From contig NZ_CP031941.1 in the NCBI RefSeq assembly GCF_003443655.1, forward strand, positions 305,501 to 369,500: 64,000 bases of DNA, read 5' to 3'. Numbering within the stretch: position 1 is the stretch's first letter; each line of letters starts with the position of its first letter. The stretch comes from Nostoc sphaeroides. Its GTDB lineage: Bacteria > Cyanobacteriota > Cyanobacteriia > Cyanobacteriales > Nostocaceae. The notes beneath the pieces are model-generated. The model was not told where the DNA came from. It worked only from the letters and a program-made list of their open reading frames with translations, and made no database searches. Shown in pieces: positions 27,701 to 36,300 of this stretch. Both the position numbers and the translations under genes were made by a program.

Positions 27701-29405
27701 GATTGAGCATAACGTCCCCACCCACCTCAAAGGAGATACTGGTAGGCTGCGGCAAATTCTCATGAACTTAATCAGCAACGCTATCAAGTTCACCAGCACT
27801 GGCGAAGTGTTAGTACAAGCCGAATTGCGATCGCTTACCTCTAATACAGCCACCATCCATTTTGCCATCACAGATACAGGTCTTGGCATTAGCCCTGAAG
27901 ATCAACGCAAACTCTTTATGCCATTTACCCAAGTGGATGCTTCGACTACTCGCAAGTATGGTGGTACCGGTTTGGGATTAGCCATCTGTAAACAACTAGT
28001 GACTTTAATGGGAGGAGTAATTGGGGTAGAAAGTCAGATGGGGAAAGGATCTAAGTTTTGGTTTGAGGTGCTTTTTACAAAGCTTGTTGAGCCTGTTTTG
28101 CCAAAATGCGAACGCGGACTTTTGCACAATCGCCGCTTGTTATTGGTGGATAACAACGCTACTAGTTACAAAATTATCTCCCATCAAGCTAGTCATTGGG
28201 GAATGCAGGTAGATCAAGCTGACAGTATTGCTACTGCCCTCAAAGTTATTCAGAAAGCTTATGAGCAGAGGAAATCTTATGATGTTGCCTTGATTGATAT
28301 AAAAAATGATATGACAATAGAAGAGCAAATTAAAGCCTATTCTGCAATTACTGAAATACCTTTGATTATGCTCACCTCTACTAATCAACGGGATGAAGTG
28401 CAGCAGGCGCTCAAATTCCGATTTGCTGCTTATTTGGTCAAACCCATTAAGCCATCACGACTCCTCGATGCCATTATGAATATTTTAGAAAATCAGTCGG
28501 AATCAGAACAAGGGACTAAAGGCTCTTGGCTAAAGGCTACAGAAATCCAGAGTCCAGATTCAGGTATTCTTACCTCCTCTTCCCCTAAGCTCGCTACTAA
28601 ATCCAAGTTAAGAATTCTCTTAGCTGAAGATAATTTGGTAAATCAGAAAGTAGCCTTGAAGCAACTTGAGAGTTTGGGCTACAAAGCCGATGTCGTCGCT
28701 AATGGCAAGGAAGTTTTGCAGCTATTAGAAAAAATTCCTTACGATTTGATTCTAATGGATTGCCAAATGCCAATTCTCGACGGTTTAGAAACTACAAAAG
28801 AAATTCATCGTTGGCAAGAAGATACTTTTGCTCTGCGTCGTCGTCCTGTAGTGATTGCGATGACCGCTAATGCGATGAAAGAAGATCAAGAAAGGTGTCT
28901 CAATGCCGGAATGGATGACTATTTGAGTAAGCCAGTGTTTAAAGAAAAATTGGCTGCGACTCTAGAGCATTGGACAGGTGTAATCCTCTCAAAACAAGAG
29001 GCAGTTGTATATGAGCAGACAGTTACCACTAGTTTAGCAATTGATTGGGAACACTTACATCAGATATCGGGAAATGACCCAGAATTTGAGTTAAGTCTAT
29101 TGCAAGTATGCGTTGAAGATATTAAACCCCGTTTAGAGATAATTCAAGCAGCGATCGCATATAATGACTTCGGGCAAATTGCGCGAGAAGCTCATCACCT
29201 TAAAGGTGCTAGTAGCAATATTGGAGCCACAGCTATGTACCAAGCAGCTTACAAACTAGAAGAATTGGCTTACCATCAAGACCTTGGAGATACTACTCAC
29301 TTAATTTTAGAATTAAAAGAATTTGTTAACTGCATTCAAGATTTTTTAGTCACAAACCAGGTAACAAATCGCACTTTGTTCCCAATCAAAAATGATGGTG
29401 CATAA
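24735..29405 (+). CDS. Hybrid sensor histidine kinase (GAF-CHASE3-PAS-GAF-GAF-HK-REC-REC-HPt)
   Basis: A 1556-residue phosphorelay protein. In order: cytoplasmic GAF (about 20-165; [20 protein letters not shown]), membrane helix (185-205), CHASE3-like sensor (about 210-355; [17 protein letters not shown]), second helix (357-384), PAS (395-515), GAF (530-690), GAF (705-870), HisKA with His898 in [15 protein letters not shown], ATPase ([19 protein letters not shown]), receiver 1 (Asp1188, ALIDIKN), receiver 2 (Asp1342, [15 protein letters not shown]) and HPt (His1487, AHHLKGASS). Receiver 1 is divergent (LVDNNATS at its start). ATG start after AAGGCTCAAG. An N-terminal GAF before the membrane part is unusual. 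The signal is unknown and no output regulator lies nearby. Confidence 0.93.
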   Translation: MKAPLPDNEAQRIETLLEYNILDTPSEAAFDDLTRLASYICQTPIALISLVDTNRQWFKSKVGIEALETHRDLAFCAHAILQPDVFVVPDATDDERFATNPLVTSDPNIRFYAGVPLTNPEGYSLGTLCVIDYVPRELTPEQLEALRALGRQVIKQLELRRNLASLVLVTKKSKQAQTVHKQFFQKIAAGFGLASAILVLIGAVSYQNTRVSTNNRSILNNTYKKINSLEKLHYQIKDAETGQSSYIFTGKQIYLKPYQAALVNVDQEIANLKSLTADQPNQQKQIATLEFLITAKFTELKQTIDLRQNKGLEAALQVLVRNDGQNLTDDIHKAINEMENQERGQLQQQLQAKKATTRNTILTLAIAICLSFIVLALVYYFIYRQVIERKRTEEALNQERNFISAVLDTASALVIVADSQGKIVRFNQACEQTTGYSFDEVRGRYFWNLFLLPEEVESVKVVFEQLLTGRGFLENESYWLMKDGSRRLIAWSNTFLKDYEGSVEYIISTGIDITDRKGAQQHLTAQYVATRVLAESATISEGTRQTLQGICESLAWDLGEIWMVDEQANVLRFLDMWHKPSLDVQEFAALNRQTTLAPGIGLPGRVWASSEPVWIADIVKELSFFRFKISDEVQLHAAFGFPIRSGHKILGVITCFNRQIQPPDQDLIKTMNSIGEQVGQFIQRKQAEEEVQRQNLRSQLFTEITLKIRQSLQIEEILQITVQEVQRILQTDRVLIYQVLPDESAPTVIEAVVSGLPTIKEQNISAPYFRAEYLQQYYLQQYRQGQILGLANFDLPEVEQKHLELIQHFGVKVNLVVPILVKEELRGLLIVHQCDDSHHWSSFETHLLRQIADQVGIALAQAQLLAAETRQRQELEIARRQAELASQTKSSFLANISHEIRTPMNAVLGMTRLVLDTPLDPEQRDFIETIRSSGDALLSLINEILDLSKLEAGEMALETLDFDLSTCVEEVVELLAPSAHNKGLEIGALIEHNVPTHLKGDTGRLRQILMNLISNAIKFTSTGEVLVQAELRSLTSNTATIHFAITDTGLGISPEDQRKLFMPFTQVDASTTRKYGGTGLGLAICKQLVTLMGGVIGVESQMGKGSKFWFEVLFTKLVEPVLPKCERGLLHNRRLLLVDNNATSYKIISHQASHWGMQVDQADSIATALKVIQKAYEQRKSYDVALIDIKNDMTIEEQIKAYSAITEIPLIMLTSTNQRDEVQQALKFRFAAYLVKPIKPSRLLDAIMNILENQSESEQGTKGSWLKATEIQSPDSGILTSSSPKLATKSKLRILLAEDNLVNQKVALKQLESLGYKADVVANGKEVLQLLEKIPYDLILMDCQMPILDGLETTKEIHRWQEDTFALRRRPVVIAMTANAMKEDQERCLNAGMDDYLSKPVFKEKLAATLEHWTGVILSKQEAVVYEQTVTTSLAIDWEHLHQISGNDPEFELSLLQVCVEDIKPRLEIIQAAIAYNDFGQIAREAHHLKGASSNIGATAMYQAAYKLEELAYHQDLGDTTHLILELKEFVNCIQDFLVTNQVTNRTLFPIKNDGA

Positions 29406-29626
29406 AGCCGCAATTAACATGCAAAAACAGCCTTTTTACACCAAACATTAGCAATACTTAGTATAAAATATTGCAAATAATGAATGAGTGGCGATGGCAA
29501 ATCTTCAAAGGTAATTAAGTACCAAATTTCGTTTAGGTTCTGGTATTGATGATAATTATCAATATTTGTAGTATAAAATCTACATAATGGCAAGGAGATA
29601 CTACAAATTTTGCATTTCAATGTGTG

Positions 29627-31132
29627 TTATTTAGATTCTCTGCGGTTATCTATCTGAGCGCGTTGCAAACTTCCAGAGAAGTCAACATAAACACTTTTCC
29701 ATTCTGTGAAAACATCCATTGCAGTAGTTCCAGCTTCGCGGTGTCCGTTACCGGTTTGTTTCACACCGCCAAAGGGCAAGTGTACCTCTGCGCCGATAGT
29801 AGGGCCGTTAATATAGGTGATACCTGCTTCGATGTCGCGCATGGCAGTAAAAGCCCGGTTGATATCGCGGGTGTAAACTGAAGAAGAAAGACCGTAATTG
29901 CTATCGTTGAGAATTGCGATCGCTTCCTCAAAAGAACTAACTTCAATCAATGCCACCACTGGCCCAAATATCTCTTCACGAGCGACGCGCATATCAGGAG
30001 TGACATCATCCAAAATAGTTGGTTGAAAGAAGTAACCGTTTTTCAATGAACCTTCACTGGCAATTTTTCCACCAATTAAAACCTTTGCTCCTTCTTCACG
30101 AGCGATATCCAAATATTTGCTCACCTGTTGGAGTTGCTTTTCATTGACAATCGGCCCAATATCTGTATTAGGTTCGGTGCCAGCACCCAAGCGTAACTTA
30201 CTGGTACGCTCATAGAGCATGGTGGTAAATTTTTCTTTGATATCACGATGCAAAATCAGGCGACTGGTAGCCGTACACCGTTGACCGGTTGTGCCAAATG
30301 CTCCCCATACTGCACCATCCAAGGCAAGTTCTAAATCGGCATCTTCCATTACCACTTGGGCATTTTTACCACCCATTTCCAAACAGACGCGCTTGTGAGT
30401 GCGTCCGCAAGTAGCGCCAACAAAAGCACCCGTTTCTGAAGAACCAGTAAACGATACCAAATCTACATTGGGATGCTCAACTAAAGCTTTCCCCGCCTCC
30501 TCTCCCACACCATGCACCAAGTTAATTACTCCTGGTGGTAAACCTGCTTGTTGGAAAATTTCAATCAATTTAGTTGCACAAGCGGGGGTATCTTCGGCAG
30601 GTTTGAGGATGACTGTATTGCCACACACCAAAGCTGGCATAGCTTTCCAGCAAGGAATTGCCACAGGGAAATTCCAGGGAGTAATTAAGGCACAAACTCC
30701 TATGGGCATCCGCACAGTCATGGCGAATTTATTGGACATTTCTGACGGTGTGGTTTGCCCAAATAGTCGCCGCCCTTCGCCAGCAGTGTAAAAGGCGCAG
30801 TCAATACCTTCTTGGACATCTCCCCTAGCTTCTGTCAAGGGTTTACCCATTTCCCGACTAATTAACTGGGCAAGTTCTTCTTTATGCTGGAGTAATATTT
30901 CCCCAACGCGAAAGATGTATTCTGCCCTAGCTGGGGCTGGGACTTTGCGCCAACTGTGGTAAGCTTTACGGGCGGCGGCTACTGCTGTATCTACATCCTT
31001 GGCTTGCGATCGCACAAATGTGGCAACCACTTCGGTTTTGTCAGCAGGGTTGCGACTTTCTAAAGTTGCTTCCCCTACAGCACTCAACCATTGACCGTCT
31101 ATATAATTGCGGCAAGATAGGGGAGTTGTCAT
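29627..31132 (-). CDS. Aldehyde dehydrogenase family protein
   Basis: NAD-dependent aldehyde dehydrogenase of about 501 residues, unlike the one at 3228-4646. Marks: ITPWNFPVAIPCWKAMPAL, ILKPAEDTPACA, FTGSSETGAFVG, CLEMGGKNAQVVMED (general-base Glu), FGTTGQRCTATSRL (catalytic Cys) and EEIFGPVVALIE. The sequence looks like the broad semialdehyde dehydrogenase group; substrate not assigned. I prefer the ATG at 31132 (MTTPLSCRNYIDGQWL), which has GGAG at good spacing; an in-frame GTG at 31159 adds nine residues. The cyclase-family gene lies 95 bp upstream on the same strand, so the pair may form an operon. Confidence 0.9.
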   Translation of the reverse strand: MTTPLSCRNYIDGQWLSAVGEATLESRNPADKTEVVATFVRSQAKDVDTAVAAARKAYHSWRKVPAPARAEYIFRVGEILLQHKEELAQLISREMGKPLTEARGDVQEGIDCAFYTAGEGRRLFGQTTPSEMSNKFAMTVRMPIGVCALITPWNFPVAIPCWKAMPALVCGNTVILKPAEDTPACATKLIEIFQQAGLPPGVINLVHGVGEEAGKALVEHPNVDLVSFTGSSETGAFVGATCGRTHKRVCLEMGGKNAQVVMEDADLELALDGAVWGAFGTTGQRCTATSRLILHRDIKEKFTTMLYERTSKLRLGAGTEPNTDIGPIVNEKQLQQVSKYLDIAREEGAKVLIGGKIASEGSLKNGYFFQPTILDDVTPDMRVAREEIFGPVVALIEVSSFEEAIAILNDSNYGLSSSVYTRDINRAFTAMRDIEAGITYINGPTIGAEVHLPFGGVKQTGNGHREAGTTAMDVFTEWKSVYVDFSGSLQRAQIDNRRESK

Positions 31133-31226
31133 CTTGAAAATCTCCGGCTGATGATCCACTGGAATTTGTATACTAAGTTTGCTTGCTTTCTAGGTTATCC
31201 TCAAGTTTAGGAAATTGGGATAAAAA

Positions 31227-31949
31227 TTAAGGCACGAATGCTAACACCCCGACAGGAGAACCAGAACCACCACGCAACCTGAGAATGCCGATCGCTAGAG
31301 TAGTACCTTTCGGTGGTAGTTGATCCAAATTGGTGAGATTCTCTAATACAATGCGCGGTTTCTCCAACACCAAGTGGTTAATAGCAAAACTGTTATCCTG
31401 TCCGGGGTCTACACCATGAGTATCAATTCCTACCCCTACTATTTGCCGTTCATCCAGTAACAATTGAGTCGCATCGCTGCCAAACCCTGGAAAGTGGGCA
31501 ATTCCTTGAGAATCATGATTTAGGAATGCACTTTTATCAAACCACTTTTTTTGCCAACCAGTATTCAGTATAACTACGCAACCAGGATAAATTTCACCGT
31601 ATTCTTCTTCCCAAGCTAGAACATCAGCAATAGTCAGGGCATAATCAGGATTAACTGCTGTGGCAAGGCGTTTATCTATGACCACCGCAGGTACAACCAA
31701 AGACTGGGCGGGGTATTGGTCAATTCCCACAGCATAACTATGAAAACTGTTAGGGGCGTTGATATGAGTAGCGCTATGTTCCCCCAAGGAGAAACGTCGC
31801 AGGTAATAGCCATCATTATTCAGTTCAGCTACAGTTTCAAATTCTACTGGAGGGTCGCCAGGCCATTGGGGAATATCTATGTCAATTACATGACTTAGGT
31901 GGATAACGCGTGTGTAGGTGATACTATTTTGACTTTGGGGTTGTATCAT
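31227..31949 (-). CDS. Cyclase-family (kynurenine formamidase-like) hydrolase
   Basis: A 240-residue metal-dependent hydrolase of the putative cyclase/arylformamidase superfamily. Seen: RVIHLSHVIDIDIPQWPGDP (typical start), EHSATHINAPNSFH, which corresponds to the metal-binding H-x-x-x-H-x-D motif but with Asn in place of Asp, GCVVILNTGW and VGIDTHGVDPGQ. The reaction is not established by sequence. Same strand as, and just upstream of, the aldehyde dehydrogenase; a joint catabolic role is an inference. ATG start. Confidence 0.82.
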   Translation of the reverse strand: MIQPQSQNSITYTRVIHLSHVIDIDIPQWPGDPPVEFETVAELNNDGYYLRRFSLGEHSATHINAPNSFHSYAVGIDQYPAQSLVVPAVVIDKRLATAVNPDYALTIADVLAWEEEYGEIYPGCVVILNTGWQKKWFDKSAFLNHDSQGIAHFPGFGSDATQLLLDERQIVGVGIDTHGVDPGQDNSFAINHLVLEKPRIVLENLTNLDQLPPKGTTLAIGILRLRGGSGSPVGVLAFVP

Positions 31950-32119
31950 AATTTTTCTCTCCCCCTACTTCTCTTTCCGAACTGCCTCAACCAAGAAATA
32001 TGCTGAACCAAATTGTATTGGGACTACACCTACGCAAAAATAATACTACCATTACAACGTTTTTTAAACGATTTAACTGCAATATTTCTAGTCCTACTTC
32101 CTTGTATTAGAAGAAATAA

Positions 32120-32156
32120 TCCCCCAATTCCTGTAAATTTCAGGTTGTTGGGGGGT
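32120..32156 (-). terminator. Possible terminator of the downstream kinase transcript
   Basis: CCCCCAATTCCTG pairs imperfectly with CAGGTTGTTGGGGGG around TAAATTT. Read on the minus strand, the stem is followed by ATTATTTCTT, T-rich but not a clean run. It lies about 90 bp beyond the kinase stop. Confidence 0.4.
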
Positions 32157-32244
32157 TCAAATGTTGCAGCAAAAAGTGAATTAATCCTAGTTAACAACTA
32201 ATAGGTTAACATTTAATTAAATTTTAATTAAATTTACGTAATGT

Positions 32245-35200
32245 TTACGAATCGAGTTGCTGCTTGAATGGAATCACGATCGCAAACTCAGTACCTTCTC
32301 CTGGTGCTGAAATACACTGGATTTGCCCGCCATGTTTTTTTACAACAATTTGGTAGCTAATTGATAACCCCATGCCCGTGCCTTTACCGACGGGTTTCGT
32401 AGTAAAGAAGGGGTCAAATACGCGTTTGCGTACTTCCTCTGTCATGCCTGCGCCATTGTCGGCAATGCCAATGATTAGATGGCCTGCTTGGATCAGGGTG
32501 CGAATACGAATTTGGGGAAAAGTCATTTGTCCTTGGTCATTTGTACTGAGCGTTCGCGCAGCCTCTGGTAGAGAAGTACTTGTCCTTTGTTCAGTATTGT
32601 TTACTAATGACAAGGGACTAATGACATAGGCGCTTCGCCTTCCCGCAGGGTATGACTCTTCTAAAGCATCGATGGCATTTGTCAACAGATTCATAAACAC
32701 CTGATTCATGTGTCCAGCGTGACACAGTACTGGTGGTAGGTTGCCATAGTCTCGGATTACCTGGATTTCGGGATGTCCTGATTTGGGTTTCAGGCGATTT
32801 TGCAACAGCAGCAAGGTGTTATCAATACCTTCATGAATATCCACTGGCTTTGTGCCGTCTTCATCGAGGCGAGAGAAATTGCGTAAAGATAGGACAATCT
32901 GCCGAATGCGTTCGGCTCCCATCTTCATAGAATCCAGGATTTTGGGCAAATCTTGCTTAAGAAAGTCTAAATCAATGGCGTAGATTTGTTGCTGAATCTC
33001 TGGTGTTGATGGGCAATCGTTTTGTTGATAAAGGTCTACCAAGTGCAGCAAATCCTTGGTATATTCACGGGCGTAGCTAATATTGCCGTAAATAAAATTG
33101 ACGGGATTATTGATTTCGTGGGCAATACCTGCAACCAATTGTCCCAAACTGGACATTTTTTCAGTTTGAATTAGTTGCGCTTGGGTTTGTTGTAGTTCTA
33201 GCAGCGCTGCTTCTAGTTGCTGGGCTTTGTCTTGGGCTGTTTGGGCAGCGATACGACTTTGGGTGTAAAGTTTAGCTTGGTCAATGGCGATCGCTAGTTG
33301 AACTGTAACTGCTTGCAATAATTCTACTTCGCTATCCAACCAAGGCCGAAAGCCACTACAAGAACTACAGCTAAATGTGCCAATTTCACCAGATTGGGTG
33401 TGTACGGGGAGGGACATAAAGGCAGTGAAACCAAAATCTTGCAAAAACTGCTGTGCAGTGCCATCGCCCACAGTCTCAACATCATTAATGCGGATGATTT
33501 CTCTGTTCAAGGTTTTGGCTGCGATTAGTTCGATTTCTGCATTAGTTGCTTTTTCAAGCAAACAGGGGAAAGAGGAACTTTTCGCCTCATATACTCTCTC
33601 CCAGTAAGGTAAATCAGTGTCTTGCCGATACCAAAAAAAGGCGCAGCGATCGATCTGAAATAAGTTGCGAATTTCCTCCACTGCGGTTTCCACAATGTAA
33701 TTGAGATCCAAGGAAGCTCGAATCTGGTTAGAAAGACGATTGAGTAGGGCTTCTCGTTGGGCGCTTTCTCTGAGTGCAACTTCTGCTTGTTTGCGCTTGA
33801 TGCCAATGGCAATTTCTTGGGCGGCAAATTCCAGTGCTGTAAAAGTTGATTCTGTCACCGTTTGACGAGTAAACATGGCTATCACGCCTACAGTTTCATC
33901 TTCAACAATTAGAGGATAGCCAGCGAAGCCAACCATACCTTCTTGCTTTGCCCACTCTTTGTTACCCACGCGGGGATCTGTCTGCACAGAGTTAGTGAGG
34001 TGGGGTTTGCCCTCTTCGGCAATTAAACCAATTTTGAATTGACCAACTGGCACAGATTTATGGGGGCCATTAATGTGGGTATACATCCCAGAACTAACTT
34101 GCAACTCTAATACGTTGTCTTTTTTGTTCAGCGTCCAGATGCGGGCAAAGGCTGCATCAAGATGTTCAACTAAAGCGTCCGTACAACGGCGCATCATGTT
34201 CTGTAAGCTGTCACTCTGGGTAAGGGCCGCGTCAACATCGGCACGAAAATGTGCTAAACGCGCTCGTTCTGCTAAAGCAACTTCTGCAAGTTTTCGGTCA
34301 GTGGTGTCATAGCAAATACCAACGAAGTTTAAAACATTACCATTGGCGTCTTTAATAACAGATGAGTTGCTTGTATGCCATCGCCAACTACCATTTTTGT
34401 GTTTTACCCGATATTCTATTGCGTCTTGTTTCTCACTTGTTGTCAAAATTCTTTGAAAATAATCGGTACAGATATGCACATCGTCAGGATGTACAAAGAG
34501 AATAAAGGATTTGCCTTCAACCTCTGCAACTTCATGTCCAAAAATTTCAGTCCAGTTAGGAGAAACGTAAGAAAATATCCCTTCAAGTGTCAACGCAAAA
34601 ATAATGTTATTGGCGTTTTCGACAATGCTGCGAAACTTGGCATCGCTTTCTATGAATGCTGTTTGTACTTTGTCGCTGGTGTGGCGGACAAGAGCGATGA
34701 TTTGCTGGTCTGGTAATGGTAATAACCTAGCTTCAAAATTATTTTTCCCGGATGGTAGCGCTAAGGTATATTCAAAACTGACTTCATATTGAGTTTCAAG
34801 TACTTGAGTTATTGCTTGCTGAAAGCGATCGCCTACAGCAATCGGTAGGCATTCTCGCAAACTCTTGCCCTGACAATCTCCTATTGGGATATACGAATGA
34901 TTCATCTTCCCTGGTTTGTAATCCAGAATACTTCCATCAGCATCAAGACGAAAGTATAAATCAGGAAGCACTTGCAAAATCGCTGCAAATTCTGATGTTT
35001 TTTGGCGTAACTGTGCTTCAACTGCTTGGCGTTTTGCAGTTTCAGCTTGTAGTTGTTCTAGTGCTTTTGCTAATGCCGCCTGTTTTTGTTCTGTAATTTC
35101 ATGCAGACAACAAGAATAATTTGTAGATGCAAAGCAGCTTTCTCTCAGGGGCGATCGCACTTCTGTTATATCCACACAATAACCGATGTAACCGACAAAG

Positions 35201-35601
35201 CTACCATCTGCTGCAAACCGTGGCGCGGCTGTATCTAAAATCCAACGATATTCGCCATCAGCCCGACGCAGCCGATATTGCCTCTGGAAGGAATCATGCG
35301 CCGTAAATGCTCTTAAGTATATATCTTCACATCGCTGTCTATCTTCTGGATGGACGCTGCCAGCCCAGATATTGCCTATCTCCTCTCCTCGCGCAGCTAT
35401 AGACGCGCCTATTGTTAGATATGTTCCAGTAAAATCCAGCCAATTTGCATTTAAATAATAGTAAAGTGCATTGCATCCAGTCATCCAAATCATCAGAGGA
35501 GCAGTATCCGCTTGCTGGCAAAATACTTTTTCATCCTGTTCTATTGCTTCCTCTTCGACCATGATTTGGTTAATATTGCTCTGCACCTTTTTAGAAAACA
35601 C
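32245..35601 (-). CDS. Multi-PAS/GAF sensor histidine kinase (HPK4 type)
   Basis: An 1118-residue soluble kinase. Three PAS domains (about 30-150, 205-310 and 320-440; FVGYIGYCVDIT and NFVGICYDTTDRK are PAC ends), two GAF domains (about 455-610 and 625-785), a coiled coil, HisKA with His828 in GQLVAGIAHEINNP, and the ATPase (NQVFMNLLTNAIDAL, DNGAGM, GKGTGMGLSISYQ). Between the N box and DNGAGM about 45 residues come from dispersed repeats (32519-32652), widening the nucleotide-binding region. GTG start at 35601; an ATG 13 codons on (MVEEEAIEQ) is equally plausible. No receiver domain; partner unknown. Confidence 0.92.
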   Translation of the reverse strand: MFSKKVQSNINQIMVEEEAIEQDEKVFCQQADTAPLMIWMTGCNALYYYLNANWLDFTGTYLTIGASIAARGEEIGNIWAGSVHPEDRQRCEDIYLRAFTAHDSFQRQYRLRRADGEYRWILDTAAPRFAADGSFVGYIGYCVDITEVRSPLRESCFASTNYSCCLHEITEQKQAALAKALEQLQAETAKRQAVEAQLRQKTSEFAAILQVLPDLYFRLDADGSILDYKPGKMNHSYIPIGDCQGKSLRECLPIAVGDRFQQAITQVLETQYEVSFEYTLALPSGKNNFEARLLPLPDQQIIALVRHTSDKVQTAFIESDAKFRSIVENANNIIFALTLEGIFSYVSPNWTEIFGHEVAEVEGKSFILFVHPDDVHICTDYFQRILTTSEKQDAIEYRVKHKNGSWRWHTSNSSVIKDANGNVLNFVGICYDTTDRKLAEVALAERARLAHFRADVDAALTQSDSLQNMMRRCTDALVEHLDAAFARIWTLNKKDNVLELQVSSGMYTHINGPHKSVPVGQFKIGLIAEEGKPHLTNSVQTDPRVGNKEWAKQEGMVGFAGYPLIVEDETVGVIAMFTRQTVTESTFTALEFAAQEIAIGIKRKQAEVALRESAQREALLNRLSNQIRASLDLNYIVETAVEEIRNLFQIDRCAFFWYRQDTDLPYWERVYEAKSSSFPCLLEKATNAEIELIAAKTLNREIIRINDVETVGDGTAQQFLQDFGFTAFMSLPVHTQSGEIGTFSCSSCSGFRPWLDSEVELLQAVTVQLAIAIDQAKLYTQSRIAAQTAQDKAQQLEAALLELQQTQAQLIQTEKMSSLGQLVAGIAHEINNPVNFIYGNISYAREYTKDLLHLVDLYQQNDCPSTPEIQQQIYAIDLDFLKQDLPKILDSMKMGAERIRQIVLSLRNFSRLDEDGTKPVDIHEGIDNTLLLLQNRLKPKSGHPEIQVIRDYGNLPPVLCHAGHMNQVFMNLLTNAIDALEESYPAGRRSAYVISPLSLVNNTEQRTSTSLPEAARTLSTNDQGQMTFPQIRIRTLIQAGHLIIGIADNGAGMTEEVRKRVFDPFFTTKPVGKGTGMGLSISYQIVVKKHGGQIQCISAPGEGTEFAIVIPFKQQLDS
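32519..32652. repeat. Repeat cluster inserted in frame in the kinase ATPase domain
   Basis: Contains heptad-like TCATTTGTCCTTGG, a TGAGCGTTCGCGCAGCCTC element, TACTAATGACAAGGGACTAA and GGCGCTTCGCCTTCCCGCAG, all of the dispersed Nostoc type. It encodes the stretch from PAGRRSAYVISPLSL to STNDQGQMTF without breaking the frame. Confidence 0.65.
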
Positions 35602-36300
35602 TTTTGCCTGCCTGCTCTGCCTAAATTATTAAGGTAATAGTCGGAAAATACGATTGATTAATAGATATATATAATTTTTATGTCAACCTGTTATTTATCT
35701 TAATACTTTATTTACTTTTATATTTACAAGAATTCTTTTATTACTGTAAATAAATTGAAAAAATACTGAAGTTATCATTAAGATTCACTTCAGCATTTTG
35801 AACTTGTTTGACTTTGTTTATTCTTCAAATCATTTATAAATTCATCTTAGCTATGTAATCGCATTGCTAAAAAACCTGATTTAGCTTCATCTAAACTATA
35901 TAATTCACTATGAAGTCCTGACATCTTTATCAGAAATTCACAATCATCAGAAATTTCATATCAAATAAATATTGATTTTTCATCAAGAAGAATTCAGCAT
36001 GAATTAGAGTCCTAGCGACTATACAGACAAAACCTACCTCTGTAGGTTGGAAATTTTTGATTTTTCATGTTTTGGGTGTAGGTAGACTAATAGTCTATCT
36101 CATAAGTTCTGATTGATTAGTTTGTTACCAAAACCCTGTAGACGCGAAATTTCGCGTCTTTACAACCCCGCTCATAGCAAAATCGCAAATTAAATGAGAT
36201 AAATGCTAAATGTGATATCAACAGGTTATAACAATGGCTGGTAATCGCATTTTATATGTTATAAAGCTCACAGAAATTAATGTTAGGCGGAAACTACTTT
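35602..36300. other. Long AT-rich intergenic region before the GTPase
   Basis: No gene is supported. It has a short hairpin (AACCTAC at 36031 and GTAGGTT at 36042, followed by T-rich DNA) and one copy of the GACGCGAAATTTCGCGTC palindrome family at about 36141. Promoters for the divergent kinase and GTPase genes must lie here; I cannot place them. Confidence 0.45.
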
